Below, one piece after another: positions 8,428 to 15,685 of a stretch of DNA of 46,254 nucleotides (the stretch's first letter is position 1; the number at the start of each line of letters is the position of its first letter). The stretch comes from JACQSU01 sp964359785 (GTDB lineage Archaea; Nanobdellota; Nanobdellia; Woesearchaeales; JAGWAF01): positions 1 to 46,254 of the forward strand of contig CAYHWL010000003.1 in the NCBI GenBank assembly GCA_964359785.1. Direction: 5' to 3'. A model generated the notes under the pieces. It was not told where the DNA came from, made no database searches, and saw only the letters and a program-made list of their open reading frames with translations. The position numbers and the translations under genes are program-made.

Positions 8428-8439
8428 ATATTTAAATAT
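8428..8439. promoter_or_regulatory. Palindromic shared TATA box between acdA and acdB
   Basis: ATATTTAAATAT is a perfect 12-bp palindrome centred at 8433.5. ATGs lie 27.5 nt to the left (acdA, 8406) and 26.5 nt to the right (acdB, 8460), so one symmetric element is placed to drive both halves of one enzyme as leaderless mRNAs. Only 53 bp separate these two start codons. Confidence 0.65.
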
Positions 8440-8459
8440 ATGGCCTCGGGATAAGGATG

Positions 8460-9098
8460 ATGCCAAAAGTGATGACAGGAGGCGAAAGCGCTGAATTCTT
8501 GCGAAAGATAGTGCCTGTGTGTAAAGGGGTAATAGTAAAGGATGTCGAAGAAGCATTGAAGTTTGGCAAGAAAATCGGATACCCTGTGGTGCTCAAGATA
8601 CTATCTAAATCAGCTTTGCATAAGACAGAGATAAAAGGGGTGCGGATCGCTTCGGATGAGGCCGGATCGCGTAAAGAGTTTGAGATTTTAGTCAAGATAG
8701 CAAATTCTAGAAAACTACCCCTTGAAGGGATACTTGTGCAGGAAGAGATCCATGGCCGGGAGATCTTGATAGGCCTGAAGAAAGACCCAACTTTTGGCCA
8801 CGTACTCGTGTTTGGCCTTGGAGGCGTATTTGTCGAGGTATTGAAGGATGTATCCTTCCGGGTATGTCCGATTAACTTAGAAGACGCACAAGAGATGATA
8901 GACGAACTGCGAGGGAAAGTGTTGATATATGGGATTAGGAAATCAAAGGCGCTAAATATCGATCTTCTGAAAAAGACGATGGTGGCTGTGTCAAAACTGC
9001 CGTCGAGATATCCTGCCATATCTGAGTTGGATATCAATCCATTCATCCTGAATGACAAGGACGGATACGTCTGTGACGCGAGGGTGGTGTGGGGGTAG
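8460..9098 (+). CDS. acdB: Acetyl-CoA synthetase (ADP-forming), beta subunit (ATP-grasp)
   Basis: 212 aa of the ATP-grasp fold typical of the AcdB subunit: VVLKILSKSALHKTEIKGV (nucleotide-binding lysines and the conserved His-Lys-Thr), VQEEIHGREILIGLKKDP, and the C-terminal ELDINPFIL. It binds ADP/ATP and takes phosphate from the AcdA histidine. The frame opens ATG-ATG at 8457/8460; I choose the second because it is 26.5 nt from the shared palindromic TATA box, but the first is equally translatable. In many archaea the alpha and beta genes are separate or fused; here they are divergent. Confidence 0.9.
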   Translation: MPKVMTGGESAEFLRKIVPVCKGVIVKDVEEALKFGKKIGYPVVLKILSKSALHKTEIKGVRIASDEAGSRKEFEILVKIANSRKLPLEGILVQEEIHGREILIGLKKDPTFGHVLVFGLGGVFVEVLKDVSFRVCPINLEDAQEMIDELRGKVLIYGIRKSKALNIDLLKKTMVAVSKLPSRYPAISELDINPFILNDKDGYVCDARVVWG

Positions 9099-9119
9099 AT
9101 GTGTCGCGCGATTCGAGAC

Positions 9120-9193
9120 CACAATAAGGAAAAAAATGTCGCAAAGCAAGTTACCCATACATGGTTGCTATTGGCATGCAATCCCCTTATTGT
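9120..9193. repeat. Inverted repeat in the acdB-lrp intergenic region
   Basis: CACAATAAGG (9120-9129) and CCTTATTGTG (9184-9193) are perfect 10-bp inverted copies 54 nt apart, in a 287-bp gap (9099-9385) with no convincing gene. The first arm begins 21 nt after the acdB stop, so it could act in termination or mRNA stability. Nothing else in the gap is recognisable. Confidence 0.4.
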
Positions 9194-9385
9194 GCGCATT
9201 CCTGCAAGGCTGTTCTAAGCATATCCTTTACCTCCTCATGCTACACACTTTTTTAGTTGCAGCAGTCATACCCCGTCCTGCTCCTCGATCCTACTGATCC
9301 TGGTCTGCAAATCAAAGAATATGGCATAACCTCTAATACCTATGGTAGAGAACAACAATAAGAAACATGGGCTTTAGTTGAATCC

Positions 9386-9949
9386 TTATTTGGATGGATG
9401 GATCAAGAATAGGTCATCTGGCGAGAATTCCTTCCTGTCGATTACCTCATGCAGCAGTCCAAGCGGGCTTTGCGAGATTATCTTATCCACAGAGAAAGTG
9501 TAGATCGCCTTGATCTGGACCTCCTCTGAGAAATCCGTCTGCAATCGCGCGACATATCTTTCTTTTTGCTGTGTATCCCGAAAACCCAATATGAGCACAT
9601 GCGATGCCTGCTCATCAGCCACGCGGTAGGCGTCGATGATATTGGGGGTCTTGGCGATCTTCGCCGAGATCTGCTCATCTGAAAAATTGCTCCAGACCTT
9701 GGATGTCAAGCGGATGATAAGAATGATCATCACATTTATCCCGATCTTCTTGAAATCGACAATCGGCATATACCCCGTGATGATACCCGATCTTTCCAGC
9801 TTGTTACGGATCTTGAAGATAGCTTGCGGAGAGAGATTCATAGTCTTTGCGATGTCACTATCTGGGATCCTCTTGGAGTCCAGGATCTTTTTCAGGACCA
9901 CACGGTCATTTTGGGTGAGCTTAGGAAAACTAGGGTCTATCTTGTCCAT
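9386..9949 (-). CDS. Lrp/AsnC-family transcriptional regulator
   Basis: 187 aa with one N-terminal helix-turn-helix (SDIAKTMNLSPQAIFKIRNK, about residues 34-53) and a C-terminal RAM-like alpha-beta domain (VMIILIIRLTSKVW; HVLILGFRDTQQKERYV). It is a single-unit regulator, unlike the tandem protein at the start of the window. The ATG at 9949 is preceded by a dyad of TGATATA/TATATCA overlapping the TATA element, which suggests autoregulation, as is common in Lrp proteins. Ligand and targets are unknown. Confidence 0.87.
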   Translation of the reverse strand: MDKIDPSFPKLTQNDRVVLKKILDSKRIPDSDIAKTMNLSPQAIFKIRNKLERSGIITGYMPIVDFKKIGINVMIILIIRLTSKVWSNFSDEQISAKIAKTPNIIDAYRVADEQASHVLILGFRDTQQKERYVARLQTDFSEEVQIKAIYTFSVDKIISQSPLGLLHEVIDRKEFSPDDLFLIHPSK

Positions 9950-9952
9950 AAC

Positions 9953-9977
9953 TGATATAATCTAACACAGTATATCA
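9953..9977 (-). promoter_or_regulatory. Dyad operator and TATA of the Lrp gene
   Basis: TGATATA (9953-9959) and TATATCA (9971-9977) are perfect 7-bp inverted half-sites separated by 11 bp. The distal half-site doubles as the TATA element about 25 nt from the ATG at 9949. A dimeric regulator bound here would occlude the promoter. Confidence 0.5.
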
Positions 9978-10021
9978 ACGTGCTGGTCATGGAGGCCTGA
10001 TTCTTCACAAATCTCCGAAAT

Positions 10022-10114
10022 TCATGAGAATCCTTCAGAACCAAGCGACCTAAGCACGGATTTGATCCGGGAGATCACTTCCTCAAGGCCCTTTGTGATG
10101 ATCACTTTTGCCAT
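10022..10114 (-). pseudogene. Possible truncated toxin partner of the antitoxin
   Basis: A 30-codon frame (MAKVIITKGLEEVISRIKS...) opens inside the last codons of the upstream antitoxin gene and stops early. Its start resembles the first strand and helix of RelE/ParE-like toxins, which normally run to 80-100 residues. The overlap by a few codons is typical of toxin-antitoxin operons, so I read it as a decayed toxin. It is too short to be sure; a chance frame is the alternative. Confidence 0.3.
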
Positions 10115-10305
10115 CGTTTCCGCGCTGACGCTATCGCCTCGCGTATGTTGACTGTGTCTTTCTCATCGAACAAGAGATCATGAAGCTGCCTCTCTTTTGC
10201 GCTCTTGTATAACTTTTCCAGAATATCAGAGTATGAATCTCCTCTATCTCCGAATTCCTTTATCTTATCCCGCACTTCCACTGAGACAGAGATTGTGGTA
10301 TTCAT
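10102..10305 (-). CDS. Putative antitoxin (ribbon-helix-helix-like)
   Basis: 67 aa from the ATG at 10305. The N-terminal TTISVSVEVRDKIKEFGDRG is a strand followed by a helix as in small archaeal antitoxins; the remainder is a charged helix (SYSDILEKLYKSAKERQ) that could hold a toxin. A longer frame back to 10353 adds a hydrophobic, unconvincing 16-residue leader; TTTTATG on the minus strand about 29 nt from 10305 supports the shorter form. Only a truncated partner is visible downstream, so it may be an orphan antitoxin. Confidence 0.6.
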   Translation of the reverse strand: MNTTISVSVEVRDKIKEFGDRGDSYSDILEKLYKSAKERQLHDLLFDEKDTVNIREAIASARKRWQK

Positions 10306-10445
10306 AATCATTGTGATTGTTATGAGATTCATAAAAGTTATGGCCACAGTCAATATCTAATCATAGCCAGTCGACTAAATATATGAACAAGAGAATCAAC
10401 CGGCTAAGCAAGCTGAGCAGGATTAGGCTCGCACTTTCAGAACAA

Positions 10446-10452
10446 TTATATA
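10446..10452 (+). promoter_or_regulatory. TATA box of the small Cys-rich gene operon
   Basis: TTATATA is centred exactly 26 nt upstream of the ATG at 10475, supporting that this short frame is a genuine leaderless gene and that the 676-aa gene after it is co-transcribed. Confidence 0.55.
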
Positions 10453-10474
10453 GCTCCACGCTGGGAGGGTCTAC

Positions 10475-10696
10475 ATGCGATGCACACGGGGGAATCGAGT
10501 CTTGCTTTATCTAAACATCACGCCAGAGGAGTGCTCGATGCTTGAAGGCACTTCCATAGATTCAATGCATTGGCGCTATATCGCATGCAAACCAGGTAAT
10601 AGTCTGGATTTTTCCTCTTCTGATTATTCGAAGGCCTGCATAGGCGGCATGAGCGCAGCGGGATGCTTCACATGCAGATTCGTATGCGAGACTTGA
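10475..10696 (+). CDS. Small Cys-rich protein of unknown function
   Basis: 73 aa with seven cysteines (residues 3, 20, 38, 55, 63, 66, 70), including the C-terminal AGCFTCRFVCET. No signal peptide or membrane segment is apparent. It is supported by a TATA box at the canonical distance and by its position only 4 nt before the next gene. The cysteine spacing could suit a small zinc ribbon or a disulfide-rich peptide. I do not recognise a family, and a non-coding leader for the downstream gene remains possible. Confidence 0.5.
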   Translation: MRCTRGNRVLLYLNITPEECSMLEGTSIDSMHWRYIACKPGNSLDFSSSDYSKACIGGMSAAGCFTCRFVCET

Positions 10697-10700
10697 AGAC

Positions 10701-12731
10701 ATGGCAAAATCAAAAGAAAACGCACCAGAGAAAAAAGTTTACAAAGAGCACGAGCCAGAGAAGACTCTCACAGACAAGCCTGTAAAAACTATCACTCTTA
10801 ATATAGTCCTTGAATGGCTCTTGGGATCCTTCATCTTAGCCATCGCTTATGAGAACTTGATCCATGGCATGTACAGCGTCGGCGCTCTTGTCCTGATAGC
10901 CGCCTTGGCGATACTGCCCCTCACAAATTTACTGCTTAGACGTTATCTACATGTCGAGCTGTCTGGTGGAGTCCGGACATTCATCGTGATTGCCAGCATC
11001 GTAGCTATAGGGTATATAGCTGTACAGCAACCCTCCTATTTTTTAGGGCCAAGAGAGTCAGGGGTAACTGATGAAGACGGGAGGGTGATAATCGATATAG
11101 GGGACAGCGCTGTACCCTTCATATTGCGTGACCAGACCACAGGGATCCCTCTTGAAGGCATCAACGCCGCTTTAGGCATCGACCCATCAGAGCCATGGCA
11201 TGCTATTTTGGTCTTGCAAGACCCCGCAGGACAGTACCCATTGAAGTTGGTGGAATTGCAAGGGGCACTAGGAGGACAGACCGCTGTCATAAAGCCTTCC
11301 GCAGCTGATGGTCTAGTAGGGGCGGTCACAGGAGAAACAGCACCTATCGAGATAATATTCCCGGAAGGCGATTTCCCATACCTGCGTGGAGCAGTCGATC
11401 AAAAGGGGGTTTCTGGACTCCAAGACCCGACAGGATTACCTCCTGGAGTAAATGACCTCACAAAAGCACTGCCTAGCGCATTGCAGAAACTGCCAGGCTG
11501 GGCAGGGATACATGCCACAACCACGAGAGTCGATGCCACAGACATGTCAAGACAAATAGTCCAAGACTATACCGAAGGTATGAGCTCAGATGCGTCTGGA
11601 TGGGTCACAACAATGATCAGAGGAGGATCCCCTGTCCCAGGAATGCTTGGCGAATTCACAAACTCACTATCCGAGATAGTCTTCTCAAAGATGGGTGCCA
11701 CAGAATACGACATCGTAGAGATAGGCGCAGGACCGATGTCATTTAAGGTATACAAACCGATATTCCCTTCAGACACTGGACCAGTATTTCCTCCTAATCC
11801 TGAATCGAGTGAGGTGTCGGTCACGACCCCTGATGGCGCTCCTGTAAGCGGCGGGTCACTGCAACTTATGAGCAAGAATATCTTGGGCGAGGGATTTGTC
11901 GGCGTGCTTGATTCACAAGGTCGTGCTTCCATTCCAGTGCCTATCGGAGATTATACAGCCAGTGCGTTGACACCTGGAAATAGTCCTGGCCGATTCGATC
12001 TCCCGATCAAAGCGACCGGCGGAAGCATAGCCATCAAAGTGCAGCCATCGAATGTCGCAAGGATCGAACTCTATACCCAACCCGCGCTTTCATCTCGTAT
12101 GTCGCTACCAGAAGGCACTACACGCAAGATCGCGATGATAGTATATGATTCCAAAGGAAAAGAACTCACAGCAAAGCAGAAGGCTGTCATGAGATGCACC
12201 TATTTTGTCCACAATCCTGTCGGAAAGCAAGTGGCAAGCGTTAATAGGGATGGAACTGTAACGATTCAAGGTGATGCAGGCGCCGCGAGTGTAGTGGCAA
12301 GATGCAATGGAGTCCTAAGCAAGCCACTTCTTATATCTGGAAGCGGAGAACGCGCCAAAGAGCCGGCTAAACCACCTGTTACGCCTTATGCGCCTGACGT
12401 GCCTGATACACCAACAAATCTCCCTCCAGGATTCCCGACGAATCTGCCTATTGGAGACTACAGCTTGAGCGTCAAGGTCTGCGCCACAATGATTGGATGC
12501 ATCTCACAACAAGCAGGCATCATGCACAACCAAGACCCTGCAGAATTTGCCAATGCCATAACAAATGCCATGAACCAATGGATGAGATCTATGCAACAAG
12601 GAGACTGCCATGCTAGCGTGTCTTACTCGCAATTCAATGGGCAATCATTCTCTGCTAAGGGGGTAGGTGCCTGCGTCCAAGGCAATCAGAGAGCGGATGT
12701 GAATGTGCAATTCATCTTGCAGAAGGTGTGA
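10701..12731 (+). CDS. Large membrane-anchored surface protein, unknown family
   Basis: 676 aa. A charged cytoplasmic N-terminus is followed by three membrane segments within residues 32-110 (cores WLLGSFILAIAY, GALVLIAALAILPL, TFIVIASIVAIGYIAV), then about 560 residues presumably outside the cell. The outer part contains a carboxypeptidase-regulatory/Ig-like section (VSVTTPDGAPVSGGSLQL ... GRASIPVPIGDYTA), a second Ig-like section near 445-525, and a proline-rich linker (about 530-560). The end of the protein has paired cysteines (KVCATMIGC, GDCHAS, GACVQG) that could form disulfides. It has no close hallmark of a known S-layer or adhesin family. It follows the small Cys-rich gene after 4 nt. 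Confidence 0.75.
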   Translation: MAKSKENAPEKKVYKEHEPEKTLTDKPVKTITLNIVLEWLLGSFILAIAYENLIHGMYSVGALVLIAALAILPLTNLLLRRYLHVELSGGVRTFIVIASIVAIGYIAVQQPSYFLGPRESGVTDEDGRVIIDIGDSAVPFILRDQTTGIPLEGINAALGIDPSEPWHAILVLQDPAGQYPLKLVELQGALGGQTAVIKPSAADGLVGAVTGETAPIEIIFPEGDFPYLRGAVDQKGVSGLQDPTGLPPGVNDLTKALPSALQKLPGWAGIHATTTRVDATDMSRQIVQDYTEGMSSDASGWVTTMIRGGSPVPGMLGEFTNSLSEIVFSKMGATEYDIVEIGAGPMSFKVYKPIFPSDTGPVFPPNPESSEVSVTTPDGAPVSGGSLQLMSKNILGEGFVGVLDSQGRASIPVPIGDYTASALTPGNSPGRFDLPIKATGGSIAIKVQPSNVARIELYTQPALSSRMSLPEGTTRKIAMIVYDSKGKELTAKQKAVMRCTYFVHNPVGKQVASVNRDGTVTIQGDAGAASVVARCNGVLSKPLLISGSGERAKEPAKPPVTPYAPDVPDTPTNLPPGFPTNLPIGDYSLSVKVCATMIGCISQQAGIMHNQDPAEFANAITNAMNQWMRSMQQGDCHASVSYSQFNGQSFSAKGVGACVQGNQRADVNVQFILQKV

Positions 12732-12756
12732 AGACCTATGGATACATCCCGAGACT

Positions 12757-12787
12757 CATGCTCGCTTTTGCGCAAGGGATCTATGGA
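12757..12787 (+). repeat. Left copy of imperfect direct repeat flanking a 2.2-kb cassette
   Basis: CATGCTC, 8 nt, then GCAAGGGATCTATGGA. The same two blocks in the same order occur at 14978-15003 with a 3-nt gap. The 16-bp block is identical in both copies. They bracket the M48 peptidase and DUF4143 ATPase genes. Confidence 0.6.
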
Positions 12788-12808
12788 AAAAGAGGGTATG
12801 TTACTATA

Positions 12809-13264
12809 CTATTTTTTCGATTTTGGGAGGTTGCAATGAATTCTCTCTTGAACAATCCTTTTTCTTTTGTCTAAGGAAGGATGTGTAAATCTATAAACGA
12901 TTTTTTCAAACAATGATCTATTTTGCGATTGGGAATATATCTTACTTAATGTTTTCCAGTATACATCTTCTGATAAACCCTTTTTTTGCATAATCCCAAT
13001 TGCATATTGGTCTGCTTCATACTCTAATTTTCTAGGGATTGACAGCAAGACATAGATAATGCGTTTGAATATACCTTGCTCGAAATGTTTTTGTTCATGT
13101 AACAGGGTAATGCCTAACTCCAAATCCGTTAGCGTTTTTCTTAACTTGCGATTCACTTGGATGTGTGTGCATTTTAGATGGACAAATATGCCGGGTTCAT
13201 CTGTGATAACATAAGTTGCTATAGATCCATTTAGGAGTTGTAAAGTGGATGGGAGCGGTGTCAT
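12809..13264 (-). CDS. M48-like zinc metalloprotease, short
   Basis: 151 aa with LLHEQKHFEQG, the HExxH zinc motif (HEQKH), and a downstream KLEYEADQYAIG supplying the third ligand Glu in the ExxAD context typical of M48/Ste24/HtpX-like peptidases. HtpX and Ste24 are usually about 300 aa with membrane segments; this protein has only a weakly hydrophobic helix (RIIYVLLSIP), so it is a compact soluble or peripheral version. The ATG at 13264 directly abuts an AGGAGGT sequence, too close for a normal Shine-Dalgarno; a TAATAAAG element about 27 nt upstream fits a leaderless start. The AT-rich composition and flanking direct repeat suggest an acquired gene. Confidence 0.7.
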   Translation of the reverse strand: MTPLPSTLQLLNGSIATYVITDEPGIFVHLKCTHIQVNRKLRKTLTDLELGITLLHEQKHFEQGIFKRIIYVLLSIPRKLEYEADQYAIGIMQKKGLSEDVYWKTLSKIYSQSQNRSLFEKIVYRFTHPSLDKRKRIVQERIHCNLPKSKK

Positions 13265-13329
13265 ACCTCCTAGGGATACAGTATCTTCTTTATTAGTCTA
13301 TGTAACTTAGGTAGTCTGATACCCAAAGG

Positions 13330-13337
13330 TTTATAAA
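13330..13337 (+). promoter_or_regulatory. TATA box of the DUF4143 ATPase gene
   Basis: TTTATAAA is centred about 28 nt upstream of the ATG at 13362, within the 97-bp divergent gap shared with the M48 gene. Confidence 0.55.
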
Positions 13338-13361
13338 TGCTAGGGTATTACATTACCTAAG

Positions 13362-14834
13362 ATGGTTGACTACTCAATACCCTTCATCCGAGGCCTTCAG
13401 GAAGATAATCCTTGGTGGCAAGCAGGTAAGTTCAAGAAGGAAATCCCTTCATTTAAGCGAAGCGACTATTTCCATTTCATTGAAGAACTATCTACACCTG
13501 GCGTTCATGTACTTATCGGTTCTAGAAGAGTCGGGAAAACAACGGTCATTGATCAGATAATCCAATCCCTAATCGAAGAAAGAAAGGTAGATCCTAAACG
13601 CATCTTATTCACATCTTTGGAAAGACCTTACTTTGAACTAGTCCAAAATAAATTACTAACAGCCATAGAATTCTTCGAGCAACATATCTATGGGAAACCC
13701 ATAAGTCAATCAGATGAGATGGTCTACTTATTCATTGATGAAGCTCAGTATGATCCCATATGGACAAGACAATTAAAGCAGTATAAGGATCAGCAAAGGA
13801 AGATATTTGCTATTGTATCCGGATCTTCTTCAACAGCACTGTATCGTGATACTACCGAAAGTGGTGCAGGACGATTTGATTCCCACCAAATGATGACTAT
13901 GAAATTCAGGGATGTTGTTAGGCTGAGGCTTAATACCCAAGATAAAGAGTTATACGAAATATCCAGAGAGCTTAGGGATGCATTTGTTTTGTCTTGCAAG
14001 AAAAAAGATCCTGTAATCTATCATAAGACTGCATCTAAAATCATTACCAAGATTGCCACGCTTCCAATCCCAATAGAGCGTATATTCGAAGAATACCTGC
14101 TCAAAGGAGGTTATCCAGAATTCTACACTAGCTCTGACTGGAAGAAAATATCTACTTACTATCAAAGCAATGTATTTGACGCGATCATCCAGAAGGATGT
14201 CGTCAACGTATTCAATATCAAATTCCCACAACGAATCCGCACCCTCCTAGTACAAATCCTTGAACTTAGCGGATCAGTCCTATCAAGACAAAAGCTAGCT
14301 GAGTCTTTAAACATGCCTGGTAAGTTCAAGACCCTGGATCAATATATTGAAGCTCTCTCGGAAGCATTTCTTATACGCACCGCCATAAAATACCGAGCGG
14401 CTAGAGGAAGACCAAGCACCAAAGAGAAAAAGTACTTTGCAGCAGACATTGGTCTTAGAAATGCTACACTTGGTGTAGAACAGAGCACATTCACAGGCCA
14501 TGAAAGAGGCGAAGTCATCGAAACCGTAGTATTCAACCATTCGCTAAGACTTGCTTTCCACATCGACAAACAGATACGCACCTATGGATACTACTGGACA
14601 CCTTCAGAAGGACACGGAGAACGAGACATAATCATGGATATACGAAGAGCCCATCAAATGGCAATCCCTATCGAAGTCAAAAGCGGACAGTGCGGCCTAG
14701 GAGATATCCGAAAAGTAAAAGTGACTATATCAGATATGGAATCACCATTTGGCATCATCACCTGCAAAGACCAGCTAAGTCTGCAAGATGGAGTGCTAAC
14801 AGTGCCTACTTGGATGTTTCTGTTGAGTTGTTGA
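13362..14834 (+). CDS. AAA+ ATPase with DUF4143 (COG1373-type)
   Basis: 490 aa. The N-terminal ATPase domain has Walker A GSRRVGKTTVID (about residues 52-63) and Walker B VYLFIDEAQYDP (about 124-135), with a sensor-like AIVSGSSS strand. The C-terminal part matches DUF4143, a winged-helix and nuclease-like domain ending with the restriction-endonuclease-fold strand PIEVKSG. These ATPases are widespread in archaea, often on mobile segments, with no settled function; roles in DNA binding or defence are conjecture. It is divergent from the M48 gene, AT-rich, and bracketed by the imperfect direct repeat, all consistent with horizontal transfer. Confidence 0.87.
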   Translation: MVDYSIPFIRGLQEDNPWWQAGKFKKEIPSFKRSDYFHFIEELSTPGVHVLIGSRRVGKTTVIDQIIQSLIEERKVDPKRILFTSLERPYFELVQNKLLTAIEFFEQHIYGKPISQSDEMVYLFIDEAQYDPIWTRQLKQYKDQQRKIFAIVSGSSSTALYRDTTESGAGRFDSHQMMTMKFRDVVRLRLNTQDKELYEISRELRDAFVLSCKKKDPVIYHKTASKIITKIATLPIPIERIFEEYLLKGGYPEFYTSSDWKKISTYYQSNVFDAIIQKDVVNVFNIKFPQRIRTLLVQILELSGSVLSRQKLAESLNMPGKFKTLDQYIEALSEAFLIRTAIKYRAARGRPSTKEKKYFAADIGLRNATLGVEQSTFTGHERGEVIETVVFNHSLRLAFHIDKQIRTYGYYWTPSEGHGERDIIMDIRRAHQMAIPIEVKSGQCGLGDIRKVKVTISDMESPFGIITCKDQLSLQDGVLTVPTWMFLLSC

Positions 14835-14865
14835 GGTTCACTGTCCCAGCCTAGGCAGTGAACCT
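14834..14865. terminator. Strong hairpin at the ATPase stop codon
   Basis: AGGTTCACTG (14834-14843) pairs perfectly with CAGTGAACCT (14856-14865) around a 12-nt loop. It starts at the last base of the ATPase stop codon. No T-run follows, so it may protect the mRNA end or mark an element boundary rather than terminate. Confidence 0.45.
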
Positions 14866-14892
14866 AACGTAGAATGCCCATGAGAAGACATG

Positions 14893-14947
14893 CAACAAAT
14901 TTGACGCATCAAATTTGTGTACACAAAGTTCATGGAACTTTGTTGTA
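14893..14947. repeat. Double-hairpin GTGTACAC element, copy C (core only)
   Basis: The layout is CAAC, hairpin AAATTTGA-CGCA-TCAAATTT (14897-14916), palindrome GTGTACAC (14917-14924), hairpin AAAGTTC-ATG-GAACTTT (14925-14941), GTTGTA (14942-14947). The flanking CAAC and GTTG can pair. Copies at 40309-40445 and 40448-40552 share the junction sequences but have different stem sequences. This copy lacks the CAAG-loop hairpin and long outer stem of the other two. Confidence 0.65.
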
Positions 14948-14977
14948 GCGCACGACTTGTAAGCTCTTGAATGATCA

Positions 14978-15003
14978 CATGCTCTGTGCAAGGGATCTAT
15001 GGA
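14978..15003 (+). repeat. Right copy of imperfect direct repeat
   Basis: CATGCTC, 3 nt, then GCAAGGGATCTATGGA, matching 12757-12787. It lies 30 nt beyond the double-hairpin element copy C. Confidence 0.6.
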
Positions 15004-15023
15004 TTTTAAGGGGGTGGTAGTAT

Positions 15024-15685
15024 TTATTTTTTGTGGACTTGTGTTTCCAATTCTTTGAAGAAGGCCTCTCTTAGTTTGTTTATCTCTTTCATGATAGGTA
15101 TTTGAAGCCCTCTTTCTTCGAGAATGTCGAGTCTTTCTCCGATCCAGGTTATCCAAATCTTGTTACCCGATAGGATGATTTGGTGGTCGATCTCTGAGAG
15201 CACTGCTTTCCAGTCGAGTTTCTTTTGTTGGGCTAGTGCCATACAATCGGTGAGATCTCCATCGCGTTCTGTGAATGTCTTGAATAGCAATACATCTTCT
15301 TTTGAGCAAAGCCAAACCTTCAGGTGAGCTAGCTCTTTTATGCAAGTAGCTCTTTTTTCATAGCAGTAGAGAGTTTGAATCCTTTGCATACCACTTTGTG
15401 GAAGAGGTCTATCCTAAAATCATCTCTTATCAAGATCTGGTTCAAGTCGACTTTTTTGTATTCGAAAGTAGGCGCTTTAGTCTTGAAATTTAGGTTTTTT
15501 AGCGCTGTTAGTGCATTATGATATTCAGTCTCTGCATCTACTATAATATCGATGTCTTTTGTCACTGGCTTCATGCCATAGTAGAGAAGCATAGCTCCGC
15601 CAATCACATAGAAATGGACTGGACTAGTGAGATGTCTGTCAATCTCTTCAAATAGTGGGTTTAGTTCATTGAAGTTTGATATCAT
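15024..15685 (-). pseudogene. DUF6036-like nucleotidyltransferase, frameshifted
   Basis: Two overlapping frames make one protein of about 220 aa. The first (start 15685) has the nucleotidyltransferase signature VIGGAMLLYYGMKPVTKDIDIIV and ends at 15338 with AMKKELLA. The second frame continues the family sequence as KRATCIKELAHLKVWLC, then KEDVLLFKTFTERDGDLTD, to 15024. The switch falls at a run of six A on the coding strand (15353-15358): a -1 slip gives AMKKRATC and restores the family pattern. Either this is a broken gene, a sequencing or assembly error, or a site of frameshifting. Such proteins are the toxin-like half of AbiE-related nucleotidyltransferase pairs; the HTH gene upstream overlaps its start by 20 nt. 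Confidence 0.75.

Noticed and set aside
9052..9297. 81-codon + strand frame overlapping the end of acdB
   Set aside because: It starts inside acdB in another frame, has no promoter or family features, and the region carries an inverted repeat instead.
10383..10511. 43-codon + strand frame before the small Cys-rich gene
   Set aside because: No TATA box at the expected distance, and it overlaps the better supported gene at 10475 in another frame.
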